DNA from: Catellatospora vulcania
GTDB lineage: Bacteria > Actinomycetota > Actinomycetes > Mycobacteriales > Micromonosporaceae
DNA length: 64,000 nucleotides
Reading direction: 5' to 3'
NCBI RefSeq assembly: GCF_009720385.1
Contig: NZ_ML769302.1
Coordinates: 654,937-718,936, forward strand
Shown here: positions 31,933 through 38,966 of the stretch, in pieces
How positions within the stretch are numbered: position 1 is the first letter of the stretch
How the letters are laid out: each line of letters opens with the position of its first letter
Notes under the pieces: model-generated
Seen by the model: only the letters and a program-made list of their open reading frames with translations
Databases searched by the model: none
What the model was told of the DNA's origin: nothing
Position numbers and translations under genes: made by a program

Positions 31933-32733
31933 TCAGCGCAGGCAGCAGCCGGAGCAGACCTTCGGCTGCGGCAGGGTGAAGGCCAGGCAGCAGGTGCGCC
32001 GGTGGACCTCGGGCTCGCCGTTCTCGCCCGTGCCGATGTCGACCAGGTCGGCGAGGTCCAGCGCGTCGAGCAGCTGCTGGGCGGCGCCGGCGGAGGTCGA
32101 GCCCGGCAGGGCGGGCGCGCTGCGCAGCACCGCGTACGCGATGCCGGAGGCGACGGAGCCGAGCAGGGTGCGCCGGCCGACCTTGACCTCGGCGCGGATG
32201 CGCTCGGACAGCGGGTCGAGGTGATGGTCGAGCAGGCTGGTGCGCAGGGTCTTGAGCAGCAGCGTCTCGTCCGGCACGACGGTGATGCCGGGCATGCCGG
32301 AGTGCGCCAGCGGGTCGTCGGGCAGCACCGCGACCTGAGGGGCGCGCAGGCCGACCTGCACCAGGGCCGCACCGGGCTCGTCGCCGCCGAAGCGCAGCAG
32401 GGTGGTGTCCGTGTCGACGATCGGCACGCGGCGTGCGGCGGCCCAGCTGAGCACGGCCGGCATCGCGACCCAGTAGGTGTACGACTTCCAGGCCAGCGTC
32501 GCGGCGGCGTGCGGGGCCGCTCCCCAGCGCTGGACGGCGGTGTCGAACAGGGCCGGCAGGGCCGAACCGTCGAGCAGTCGGCCGGCCGGGGTCCAGCCTT
32601 CGTCGTCGGTCACCAGCAGTGGATCGGCGAGCCCGTGCACGGCCGAGAGCCCTCGGCGACGGCGTACTGCACTGAGGGTGACGGCGAGGGGGCGCAGAGC
32701 GTCGGTCAGGACCAGAGGCGTTAGTGTACGCAC
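31933..32733 (-). CDS. FhuF-like ferric siderophore reductase, 2Fe-2S
   Basis: About 266 residues. The C-terminus CCLAFTLPQPKVCSGCC supplies the cysteines of the FhuF iron-sulfur site, and the preceding HRRT and SGIAYAVLRS fit the family. These cytoplasmic proteins reduce iron in siderophores to release it. The start is uncertain: the GTG at 32733 has GAGG six bases ahead; other GTGs lie up to 32772. An IdeR/DtxR-type box upstream (32801-32819) supports iron regulation. Confidence 0.8.
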   Translation of the reverse strand: MRTLTPLVLTDALRPLAVTLSAVRRRRGLSAVHGLADPLLVTDDEGWTPAGRLLDGSALPALFDTAVQRWGAAPHAAATLAWKSYTYWVAMPAVLSWAAARRVPIVDTDTTLLRFGGDEPGAALVQVGLRAPQVAVLPDDPLAHSGMPGITVVPDETLLLKTLRTSLLDHHLDPLSERIRAEVKVGRRTLLGSVASGIAYAVLRSAPALPGSTSAGAAQQLLDALDLADLVDIGTGENGEPEVHRRTCCLAFTLPQPKVCSGCCLR

Positions 32734-32800
32734 TCGTTCCTCACCGAACCTTTCTCGCACATGCACCAGCACATCACGGGGTTGACCTCACTGTACCCCG

Positions 32801-32819
32801 ATAAGGCTAGGCTAACCAG
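32801..32819. promoter_or_regulatory. IdeR/DtxR-type iron box
   Basis: ATAAGGCTAGGCTAACC matches the actinobacterial iron-box pattern TTAGGTTAGGCTAACCTAA well in its core and right half. It lies about 70-85 bases ahead of the FhuF-like gene, so iron-loaded IdeR should repress it. Confidence 0.55.
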
Positions 32820-32919
32820 ACCGGTGCCAGTTTACGCCAATTCGCTCACCGTGTGTCACTTCTGCGGGGGTTCTGGCGACTGCCGCACCGCCTGGCCGCT
32901 TGATCGCCTGTCAAGGTTT

Positions 32920-32948
32920 TTGTCAGGTAATCAGCAGTTCCCATTAAC
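32920..32948 (+). promoter_or_regulatory. Candidate promoter of the XRE gene
   Basis: TTGTCA at 32920-32925 and ATTAAC at 32943-32948 are 17 bases apart, about 60 bases before the micro-ORF and 90 before the XRE start. Confidence 0.3.
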
Positions 32949-33009
32949 TGGTCCCGTAGCCGCGAAGAATGAGGATTCACGACGAGCGGAGGAGGGGGCG
33001 GGGTGTGGC

Positions 33010-33039
33010 ATGACCGAGCGGAGCGAGGCAGGGTCATGA
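33010..33039 (+). CDS. Micro-ORF coupled to the XRE gene (MTERSEAGS)
   Basis: Nine codons encoded by a GAGCGGAGCGAGG repeat. A strong Shine-Dalgarno region (GGAGGAGGGGGCGGGG) lies ahead, and the stop TGA shares bases with the ATG of the next gene (ATGA at 33036-33039). The arrangement is the same as in the micro-ORFs at 53374 and 60237-60364. It may be a translation relay rather than a functional peptide. Confidence 0.4.
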   Translation: MTERSEAGS

Positions 33040-34007
33040 GCGTTTCGCCGGTGGAACGCGCCGTCGAGGCGTTCGCCGCCGAGCTCGGCCGGTGGCGGAT
33101 CGACCGCGGCATGACCAAGAAGCAGCTCGCCAGCAGGATGGGGTTCGATCCGTCGTACATCAGCCACATCGAGGGCCGAAGACATCGGCCGACCGAGGAC
33201 TTCGCCCGCCGGGCCGAAGCCGTGCTCAACGCGGGCGGCGTGATCTGGCGCCGCTTCCAGGAGTACGAGGAGGCCAGGCAGGCTCGCGGGCCGGCCACGC
33301 TGCTCACCCGGGAACCGGCGGTGCCCACCCAGTGGCTGCCGCCCGGCACGGGCCTCGTCGTCGAGCTGGAGGAAGCCCAGCTGACGTACGTGGACGGCGG
33401 CTACCACGTCATCGTGCGCCGCGCCCTCTACAACGCGGGCAACGAGCCGGTGACGCGTTACCTGATCCGGGTCGCCGTCGACCGCTACCCCGGCCAGCCG
33501 CAGCGCTCCAACGCCCACCACCGGGCGTACCCGCTCGGGCTGGACGAACTGCACCTGGTGGCGTTCTGCGGGGAGCCGGGGGCCGCCGAGCCCATGGTGT
33601 GGCGGGCGAAGCAGGACCGTGACGCGTTCAAGGAGATCTGGCTGCTGTTCGAGAACGCCGACGGCCGGTTTCCGCTCTATCCTGGCGAGCGGACCACCGT
33701 GGAGTACCGCTACCGCGTCGACGAGCTGAAATGGGGCAGCTGGTTCGAGCGCGCGGTCCGGCTGCCCACGCGGCGGCTGGTGGTGCAGATGCGCTTCCCG
33801 GCCATGCTCGACCCGCAGGTGTGGGGTGTCGAGACGTCCATGGCGGCCGAGGAGGCTCCGCTGCGCACCCCGATCGTGCGCGAACTGGAGGGCGACCGGG
33901 CGGTGTTCACCTGGCGCACCGAGGACCCCTCGCTCAACGCCCGGTTCCAGCTGCAGTGGCGCTTCCGCGCCGTGACCTCCGCACCGCCCGTGGTCGCGGC
34001 GCACTGA
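33036..34007 (+). CDS. XRE-family DNA-binding protein
   Basis: About 323 residues. The N-terminal helix-turn-helix is RGMTKKQLASRMGFDPSYIS followed by HIEGRRHRPTEDFARRAEAVL. The C-terminal 230 residues (VELEEAQLTYVDGGYHVIVR, then RALYNAGNEPVTRYLIRVAVD) form a beta-rich domain that I do not recognise beyond its frequent occurrence in actinomycete XRE proteins. Target genes are unknown. The ATG overlaps a micro-ORF stop and also has AGGCAGGG ahead. Confidence 0.8.
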   Translation: MSVSPVERAVEAFAAELGRWRIDRGMTKKQLASRMGFDPSYISHIEGRRHRPTEDFARRAEAVLNAGGVIWRRFQEYEEARQARGPATLLTREPAVPTQWLPPGTGLVVELEEAQLTYVDGGYHVIVRRALYNAGNEPVTRYLIRVAVDRYPGQPQRSNAHHRAYPLGLDELHLVAFCGEPGAAEPMVWRAKQDRDAFKEIWLLFENADGRFPLYPGERTTVEYRYRVDELKWGSWFERAVRLPTRRLVVQMRFPAMLDPQVWGVETSMAAEEAPLRTPIVRELEGDRAVFTWRTEDPSLNARFQLQWRFRAVTSAPPVVAAH

Positions 34008-34015
34008 CACACGAC

Positions 34016-34040
34016 GAGGCCCGCCGGTCCGGCGGGCCTC
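34016..34040. terminator. Bidirectional hairpin between convergent genes
   Basis: GAGGCCCGCC at 34016-34025 is mirrored at 34031-34040, between the XRE gene and the flavohemoglobin gene. Confidence 0.65.
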
Positions 34041-34058
34041 AGGTCGGTGGGCGGCGGC

Positions 34059-35171
34059 TCAGTGCTCGCTGAAGGCGTCGTACCGGATGCGGGTCTGCGG
34101 CACCTTGAGCTGCGACACCGCGCGGAGCGTGCCGCGAACCATGCTCGGCGAGCCGGAGACGAAGAAGTCGTGCTCCATCCACGGGCCGAACCTCGCCAGC
34201 GCGTCGGCGACCGAGCCCTCCTCGCCGCCCCAGCCCGGGTCGTCACTGCACACCGGCACGATCGACAGCCACGGGTACGCGGCCGCCATCTCCTGCAGCG
34301 CCGCCAGGTCGTAGAGGTCGTCGCGGTTGCGCGCGCCGAAGAAGACGTGCACCCAGCGGGTGCGGTTGAACGTGGTCAGGTCCTCCAGCAGCGCCTTGAT
34401 CGGCGATAGCCCGGTGCCGCCGGCGACGAAGACGATGTCGCGGGTGGACCGGCGGTCCAGCACCATGGACCCCATCGGGGCGGCCAGCCGCACCAGGTCG
34501 CCGACCTGCACCCGGCGCACCAGCGCGCCGGAGACCCAGCCCGCGCCCAGCGCCCGCACGTGGAAGTCCATCGTGTTGTCGGTGCGCGGCGCGTTGGCGA
34601 CCGAGTAGGTGCGCCACACCCGCGGGTGGAACTTGGGCGCCTCGACCGACACATACTGCCCGGCGCGGTACTCCAGCTGCTGGAACGGGCGCACGGTGAG
34701 CATCGCGATGTTGTTGGCGCGGCGCTCGTGCGCGATGACCTCCGCGTGCCACCAGGCGGGGTTGCTGTCCGCCGAGGCGCCCGCGAGCATCTTGCGGGCG
34801 ATGACGTCGTACGCGTCCCGCCAGGCCTGGTCGTACTCGTAGGACCACTCGGGCCCGGCGAACGTGCGCATCGCCTCCAGCAGCGCCGCGCCGACCACCT
34901 CGTAGTGCTCGGGCACCACTTGGAACTTGCGGTGGTCGCGCCCGAGTGAGCGCAGATACTCGTCGAACCGTTCCGGGTCGTCGACGGACTGCACCGCGGT
35001 CACGATCGCCCCCAGCAACCGGGCCCGCTGCACGTCCATCGTCACCGGGAACATGTCCCGCACGCCCGGATTGTTGAGGAAGATCCGCGCGTAGAAATAG
35101 CCGGCCACTTTGTCCTGTTGCTCCTCGACAAGTGTCCAGCTTTCTTTCAACAGCCGCTGAAGGTCGCTCAC
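34059..35171 (-). CDS. Flavohemoglobin-like protein (globin + FAD/NAD reductase)
   Basis: About 370 residues. The globin part (residues about 5-135) has DKVAGYFYARIFLNNPGVRD, the proximal His of LGRDHRKFQVVPEHY and the Tyr of the FYARIF helix. The FAD part shows RTYSVANAP and the NAD part VFVAGGTGLSPIKALLEDL with DDPGWGGEEG and GSPSMVR. Such proteins convert nitric oxide to nitrate in the cytoplasm. It is shorter than Hmp of enteric bacteria (about 396). The start is GTG (VSDLQRLLKES). A palindrome lies in the divergent promoter region. Confidence 0.88.
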   Translation of the reverse strand: MSDLQRLLKESWTLVEEQQDKVAGYFYARIFLNNPGVRDMFPVTMDVQRARLLGAIVTAVQSVDDPERFDEYLRSLGRDHRKFQVVPEHYEVVGAALLEAMRTFAGPEWSYEYDQAWRDAYDVIARKMLAGASADSNPAWWHAEVIAHERRANNIAMLTVRPFQQLEYRAGQYVSVEAPKFHPRVWRTYSVANAPRTDNTMDFHVRALGAGWVSGALVRRVQVGDLVRLAAPMGSMVLDRRSTRDIVFVAGGTGLSPIKALLEDLTTFNRTRWVHVFFGARNRDDLYDLAALQEMAAAYPWLSIVPVCSDDPGWGGEEGSVADALARFGPWMEHDFFVSGSPSMVRGTLRAVSQLKVPQTRIRYDAFSEH

Positions 35172-35204
35172 GTTCGTAACGATGTCAACGCAACGCGGTC
35201 GCCC

Positions 35205-35223
35205 GTCGCACAGACTGTGCGAC
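35205..35223. promoter_or_regulatory. Perfect palindrome between divergent genes
   Basis: GTCGCACA-GAC-TGTGCGAC, eight-base arms around three bases, sits in the 63-base gap between the flavohemoglobin and CPBP protease genes. Position and symmetry suit a repressor or activator site serving one or both. Confidence 0.5.
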
Positions 35224-35234
35224 CCTCTTGTGTC

Positions 35235-36032
35235 ATGGCTGCTGAAGAGCTCGTCCGGGGGATCACCGCCCCCACCCGACCGGTCCTGCGCAACGAGGTC
35301 TGGTTGCTGCTCGGCGTCTCGCTCGGGCACTCCGCGGTGTGGTCTGCGCTGTCGCTGATCGACAAACTGACCCGCCCGGCGCCACTGAACCAGCAGGCCT
35401 CCGAGCTCAACGTCGCGCGCACCCCGGACCGGCCCTGGCTGGATCTGGCGTTCCAGCTCGCCGGCATCTTCTTCGCGCTGGTCCCGGCCCTGTTCGCGGC
35501 CCACCTGCTCAACCGCGGGCCCGGCTGGGACGGCCGCTTCGACGCACGCGGCCTGCTCGGGCTCGACGGGACCCGCCGCGGCTTCGACGCCGGATCCGGG
35601 GCGCTGCTGGCCGCCGCGATCGGCATCCCCGGGCTGGCCCTGTACGTGGCCGCCCGGGAGCTGGGCCTGAACACCACCGTCGTCGCCGAAGGCCTCGGCG
35701 AGGTGTGGTGGGCGCTGCCGGTGCTGCTGCTGGCCGCGGTGCAGAACGCGATCCTGGAGGAGGTGGTCGTCGTCGGCTACCTGATCACCCGGCTGCGCCA
35801 GCTGTCCTGGGGCGTGCCCGCCGTGATCGCGACCAGCGCGCTGCTGCGCGGCGCTTACCACCTCTACCAGGGCTTCGGCGGTTTCGTCGGCAACGCGGTG
35901 ATGGGCGTGGTGTTCGCGCTGTTCTTCCTGCGCTACCGGCGCACCGGGCCGCTGATCGTGGCGCACTCGCTGCTCGACATCGTGGCTTTCGTCGGATACG
36001 CCCTGCTGGCCGACCAGCTCGACTGGATCTGA
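35235..36032 (+). CDS. CPBP-family intramembrane metalloprotease (CAAX-like)
   Basis: About 265 residues with seven to eight spans. The catalytic motifs are NAILEEVVVVGYLITRLR (EEXXXR-like with Glu-Glu), SALLRGAYHLYQG and VAHSLLDIVAF. The family acts on membrane proteins or peptides; substrate unknown. The ATG begins 12 bases after the palindrome at 35205-35223. Confidence 0.85.
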   Translation: MAAEELVRGITAPTRPVLRNEVWLLLGVSLGHSAVWSALSLIDKLTRPAPLNQQASELNVARTPDRPWLDLAFQLAGIFFALVPALFAAHLLNRGPGWDGRFDARGLLGLDGTRRGFDAGSGALLAAAIGIPGLALYVAARELGLNTTVVAEGLGEVWWALPVLLLAAVQNAILEEVVVVGYLITRLRQLSWGVPAVIATSALLRGAYHLYQGFGGFVGNAVMGVVFALFFLRYRRTGPLIVAHSLLDIVAFVGYALLADQLDWI

Positions 36033-36066
36033 GCGATCTTCGCCCAAGCGGGGTAAGCATGCATTC

Positions 36067-36441
36067 ATGCGGACTCTCGCGAGCGTGCTCGCCCCGGTGT
36101 TGTCCGGGGCGGCCTACCTGCTGCTGATCCCCTGGGACCTGCGCAACCGGCCGGAGCACCCGGGTGAGCTGATCGAGACGACACCGGTGCGCACCTGGGC
36201 CGTGGTGGTGTTCGTGCTGGTGCTGCTCGCGCTGGGGCTGTGGCTCGGCCGGGCCGGGGTCCCGCCCTGGCAGGCGATGCCGCTCGGCGCGGGCGTGCCG
36301 TCGGCGCTGCTGCTGGTGTCGTACCTGACCCACCGGGCCCCGGACGCCAACCCGTGGCCCCTGGCCTGGGTCTGCTTCACGGTGCTGATGGCGGGCGCCG
36401 TGCTGGCGGCCGCGTTCGCCGGGCGGCTGTCCGCCCGCTGA
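36067..36441 (+). CDS. Hypothetical membrane protein, four spans
   Basis: About 124 residues with four hydrophobic helices (VLAPVLSGAAYLLLIPW, WAVVVFVLVLLALGLWLG, PSALLLVSYL, WVCFTVLMAGAVLAAAFAG). It lies 34 bases after the CPBP gene and is probably cotranscribed. No family recognised. Confidence 0.65.
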   Translation: MRTLASVLAPVLSGAAYLLLIPWDLRNRPEHPGELIETTPVRTWAVVVFVLVLLALGLWLGRAGVPPWQAMPLGAGVPSALLLVSYLTHRAPDANPWPLAWVCFTVLMAGAVLAAAFAGRLSAR

Positions 36442-36445
36442 CGAA

Positions 36446-36476
36446 GCAAGGGGGCGGCCCACGGCCGCCCCCTTGC
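36446..36476. terminator. Bidirectional hairpin between convergent genes
   Basis: GCAAGGGGGCGGCC at 36446-36459 mirrored at 36463-36476 with a three-base loop, between the small membrane protein gene and the secreted repeat protein gene. Confidence 0.75.
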
Positions 36477-36481
36477 GCGTA

Positions 36482-38806
36482 TCAACTGAACTGGTAGGAC
36501 ACGACCGTCGGGGTGCCGTTGGCGTAGACGCGCACCGACGTCGCCGAGGCGAAGTCCGTGCCGCCGTACCAGCCGTGCCGGTTGCCGCTGCCCGTGTCGT
36601 ACTGGAACTTCACGTGCTGCGAGCCGAGCACCCGGAACACCGCCTCGGCGCCGGACTGCTCGACCCAGGCGTAACCGGCCACGTCACCGGTGCCGACCGT
36701 GTACGCCACGGCGAAACCACCGGGCGGCCCGCCGGCGACCGTCACCCGGACCTCGGTGCCCAGCTTGAGCTGCTGGTCGAAGGTGGTGGTCTGACCCGCC
36801 TGCACGCTCACCTCGACCGCGTCGTGCCGCTTGGCCTGTGCGCCGCTCCACTGCCAGGCGTGGGAGCCGGTCCGGAAGCTCAGCGGCCACTGGTACGGCC
36901 CGAGGAAGTCGACGGTGTACCGGCCGTCGCCGCCGATCGCGACCTCCCCGAGGCTGCCGTTGCCGACCACCGGGGTGGCGGCCGCGACCTTGCCGCCGGT
37001 GACCGGAGCCCCGTCGGCGCCGGTGACGACACCGGTGATGACACCGGCACGGTCCATCCGGATCTTGTGGATGTCGCGCAGCTGGCCCGCCGTGAACGTC
37101 CACGACTTGGCCTCGCGCTGGTCACCGGTGCCGCCGTCCTGGCCGACCCACTGCGCGCCGTAGGGCGAGTCACCTTCCGGCAGCGCGAAGACCTGGTAGC
37201 GGCCCGCCTCGACGAAGATCGTTACGTAGCCGTCGGCCGCACTCGCCGACTGGCAGCCCTCGAACAGCCGGAACCGGTCCGTGGTCGCCGGGTGCAGGCA
37301 GACGCCCTCGATCGGCGCGCCGGTCTCGGCGTCGACGATCTGGGCCTTGAGCCGGGCGTACGGCTGCAAGGCCACCTCGATCTCGGTCTGCTCGCCCGCC
37401 ACCGCGGTGACCTGCACGCCCACCGTGTTGACGAAGCCCATGGCGTAGACGTTCAGCTCGTGGGCGCCCGCGGGCACGTCGGGCAGCAGCGCGACACCCT
37501 GCCAGCCCACCGCGTGGAACCGGCCGGACGACACGGAGAAGTCCTCGATGACGGCACCGGTGACGGCGTTCTTCGCGGTGATCCGGACGCTGCCGCCGGG
37601 CAGCTTCGTGTCGTCCACGTACACCGTCTGGCTCGCCGCGACGGTGATCGTCTCGGCCTCGGCCGCACTGACCTTGCCGTACGCCCACTGGCTGATTCCG
37701 TGGTCCGTCGAGGAGAAATAGACCTTGTAGTCACCCTCCGGGATGTCGTATCGGCGCCAGTAGCCGTCGAAGTCGGTCGTCGCGGTGAACCAGCCGCCGT
37801 TGACGGTGTCCTCGAAGGAGACCCTGACGTTGTCCAGGCCGTTGCCCGTGCTGTCGGTGAACCTGCCCTGCGCCCGGCCGGTGCCGCGCAACACCTCGTC
37901 GACGGTCGTCACCGTGTCCGCGGCAACCGTGAACACCTGGGCGTCCGCGCGGGACCGGCCGCCCGGCACGTACTTCATCGACTCGCCGAACTCCAGGCCG
38001 ACCACGTAGTCGCCGGGCAGGACGTCGATCCGGTACGCGCCGTTGCCGTCGGTGCTGGCGACGCCGATGTCGTTGCCGCCGGTCACCGGCTCGGCGACGA
38101 CCGTCTGCCAGGCCACGGGCGAGCCGTCGACCCGGGTGACGCGCCCGGCGACGGTGCCGACGGCCAGCGCCGTCTCGTCGACGGTGATGGTCTGGCCTTC
38201 GACGACCTCGTACAGGCCCGCTTCGCTGTATTCGCGCTTGCCGGGCGCGTACTGCTCGGCGATCGGCCCGGTGAACCGGAGCCGCTGGGGCCCGGTGGGC
38301 GAGGAGAGCGTGTAGTAGCCGTTCTGATCGGTGTACGTGCCCGTGATGCTGTTGGCGTCCGGCAGCGCGACAGAGACCCAGCACCAGGCGATCGGGCTGC
38401 CGTCGGGGCGGGTGACCCGGCCGGTGATGGTCCCGACGGGGATCAGGCTGTCGTCCACGACCGTCTCGGCGCCCGAGGTGACCGTGATCGGCGTGCCCGA
38501 GTCCCAGTCGACGGCGCGGTGAGCGTACTGGGGCAGCCGACCCGGCGGCATGAAGTAGACCCGGTAGTCGTTGCCGGGCACCAGGTCGGCGATCCGGTAG
38601 CGGCCGTCCTCGTCGGTGACGGCGGAGCCGTAGCTCTCGCCGTAGGCGTCCACCGCGACGCCCGCGACGGGCACGCCGTGGTCGGTGAGCTGTCCGGTGA
38701 TGGTGCCGGTTGCGGGTGCGGCCTGCGCCGGCGCGGTCAGTCCCATGGTGGCGACCGCGACGGTGAGCAGCGTCAACCCGAGCCGGCGCAGCGTGTGTCT
38801 GCGCAT
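36482..38806 (-). CDS. Secreted Cna-B/carboxypeptidase-regulatory repeat protein, paralogue 1
   Basis: About 774 residues. A signal peptide (LRRLGLTLLTVAVATMG, cleavage near APAQAA) is followed by six to seven beta-sandwich repeats of about 90 residues, each opening with GxITGRVTxxDG (GTITGQLTDHGVPVAG, GTITGRVTRPDGSPIA, GTVAGRVTRVDGSPVA). The last 90 residues hold a different beta domain ending GGTDFASATSVRVYANG. No sorting signal or transmembrane anchor is seen, so it is probably released or wall-associated. GAGG precedes the ATG. It is a tandem paralogue of the next gene upstream. Confidence 0.8.
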   Translation of the reverse strand: MRRHTLRRLGLTLLTVAVATMGLTAPAQAAPATGTITGQLTDHGVPVAGVAVDAYGESYGSAVTDEDGRYRIADLVPGNDYRVYFMPPGRLPQYAHRAVDWDSGTPITVTSGAETVVDDSLIPVGTITGRVTRPDGSPIAWCWVSVALPDANSITGTYTDQNGYYTLSSPTGPQRLRFTGPIAEQYAPGKREYSEAGLYEVVEGQTITVDETALAVGTVAGRVTRVDGSPVAWQTVVAEPVTGGNDIGVASTDGNGAYRIDVLPGDYVVGLEFGESMKYVPGGRSRADAQVFTVAADTVTTVDEVLRGTGRAQGRFTDSTGNGLDNVRVSFEDTVNGGWFTATTDFDGYWRRYDIPEGDYKVYFSSTDHGISQWAYGKVSAAEAETITVAASQTVYVDDTKLPGGSVRITAKNAVTGAVIEDFSVSSGRFHAVGWQGVALLPDVPAGAHELNVYAMGFVNTVGVQVTAVAGEQTEIEVALQPYARLKAQIVDAETGAPIEGVCLHPATTDRFRLFEGCQSASAADGYVTIFVEAGRYQVFALPEGDSPYGAQWVGQDGGTGDQREAKSWTFTAGQLRDIHKIRMDRAGVITGVVTGADGAPVTGGKVAAATPVVGNGSLGEVAIGGDGRYTVDFLGPYQWPLSFRTGSHAWQWSGAQAKRHDAVEVSVQAGQTTTFDQQLKLGTEVRVTVAGGPPGGFAVAYTVGTGDVAGYAWVEQSGAEAVFRVLGSQHVKFQYDTGSGNRHGWYGGTDFASATSVRVYANGTPTVVSYQFS

Positions 38807-38917
38807 ACGTCCTCAAGGTGTGAGAGGGGATGTGCACACACGGGTGATGAAGGGCCCCCGTGAATGTGGATCGCACATTAGCGGTCCGGTCCGTCAATGC
38901 GCTGCCCGATATCAAGA

Positions 38918-38952
38918 GGGCGGGGCCGGGACGAAACGTCCCGGCCCCGCCC
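38918..38952 (-). terminator. 16-bp GC hairpin between the two paralogues
   Basis: GGGCGGGGCCGGGACG at 38918-38933 is mirrored at 38937-38952. It follows the stop of the upstream paralogue by 15 bases. Confidence 0.75.
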
Positions 38953-38966
38953 GTGCAGGTGATCCG

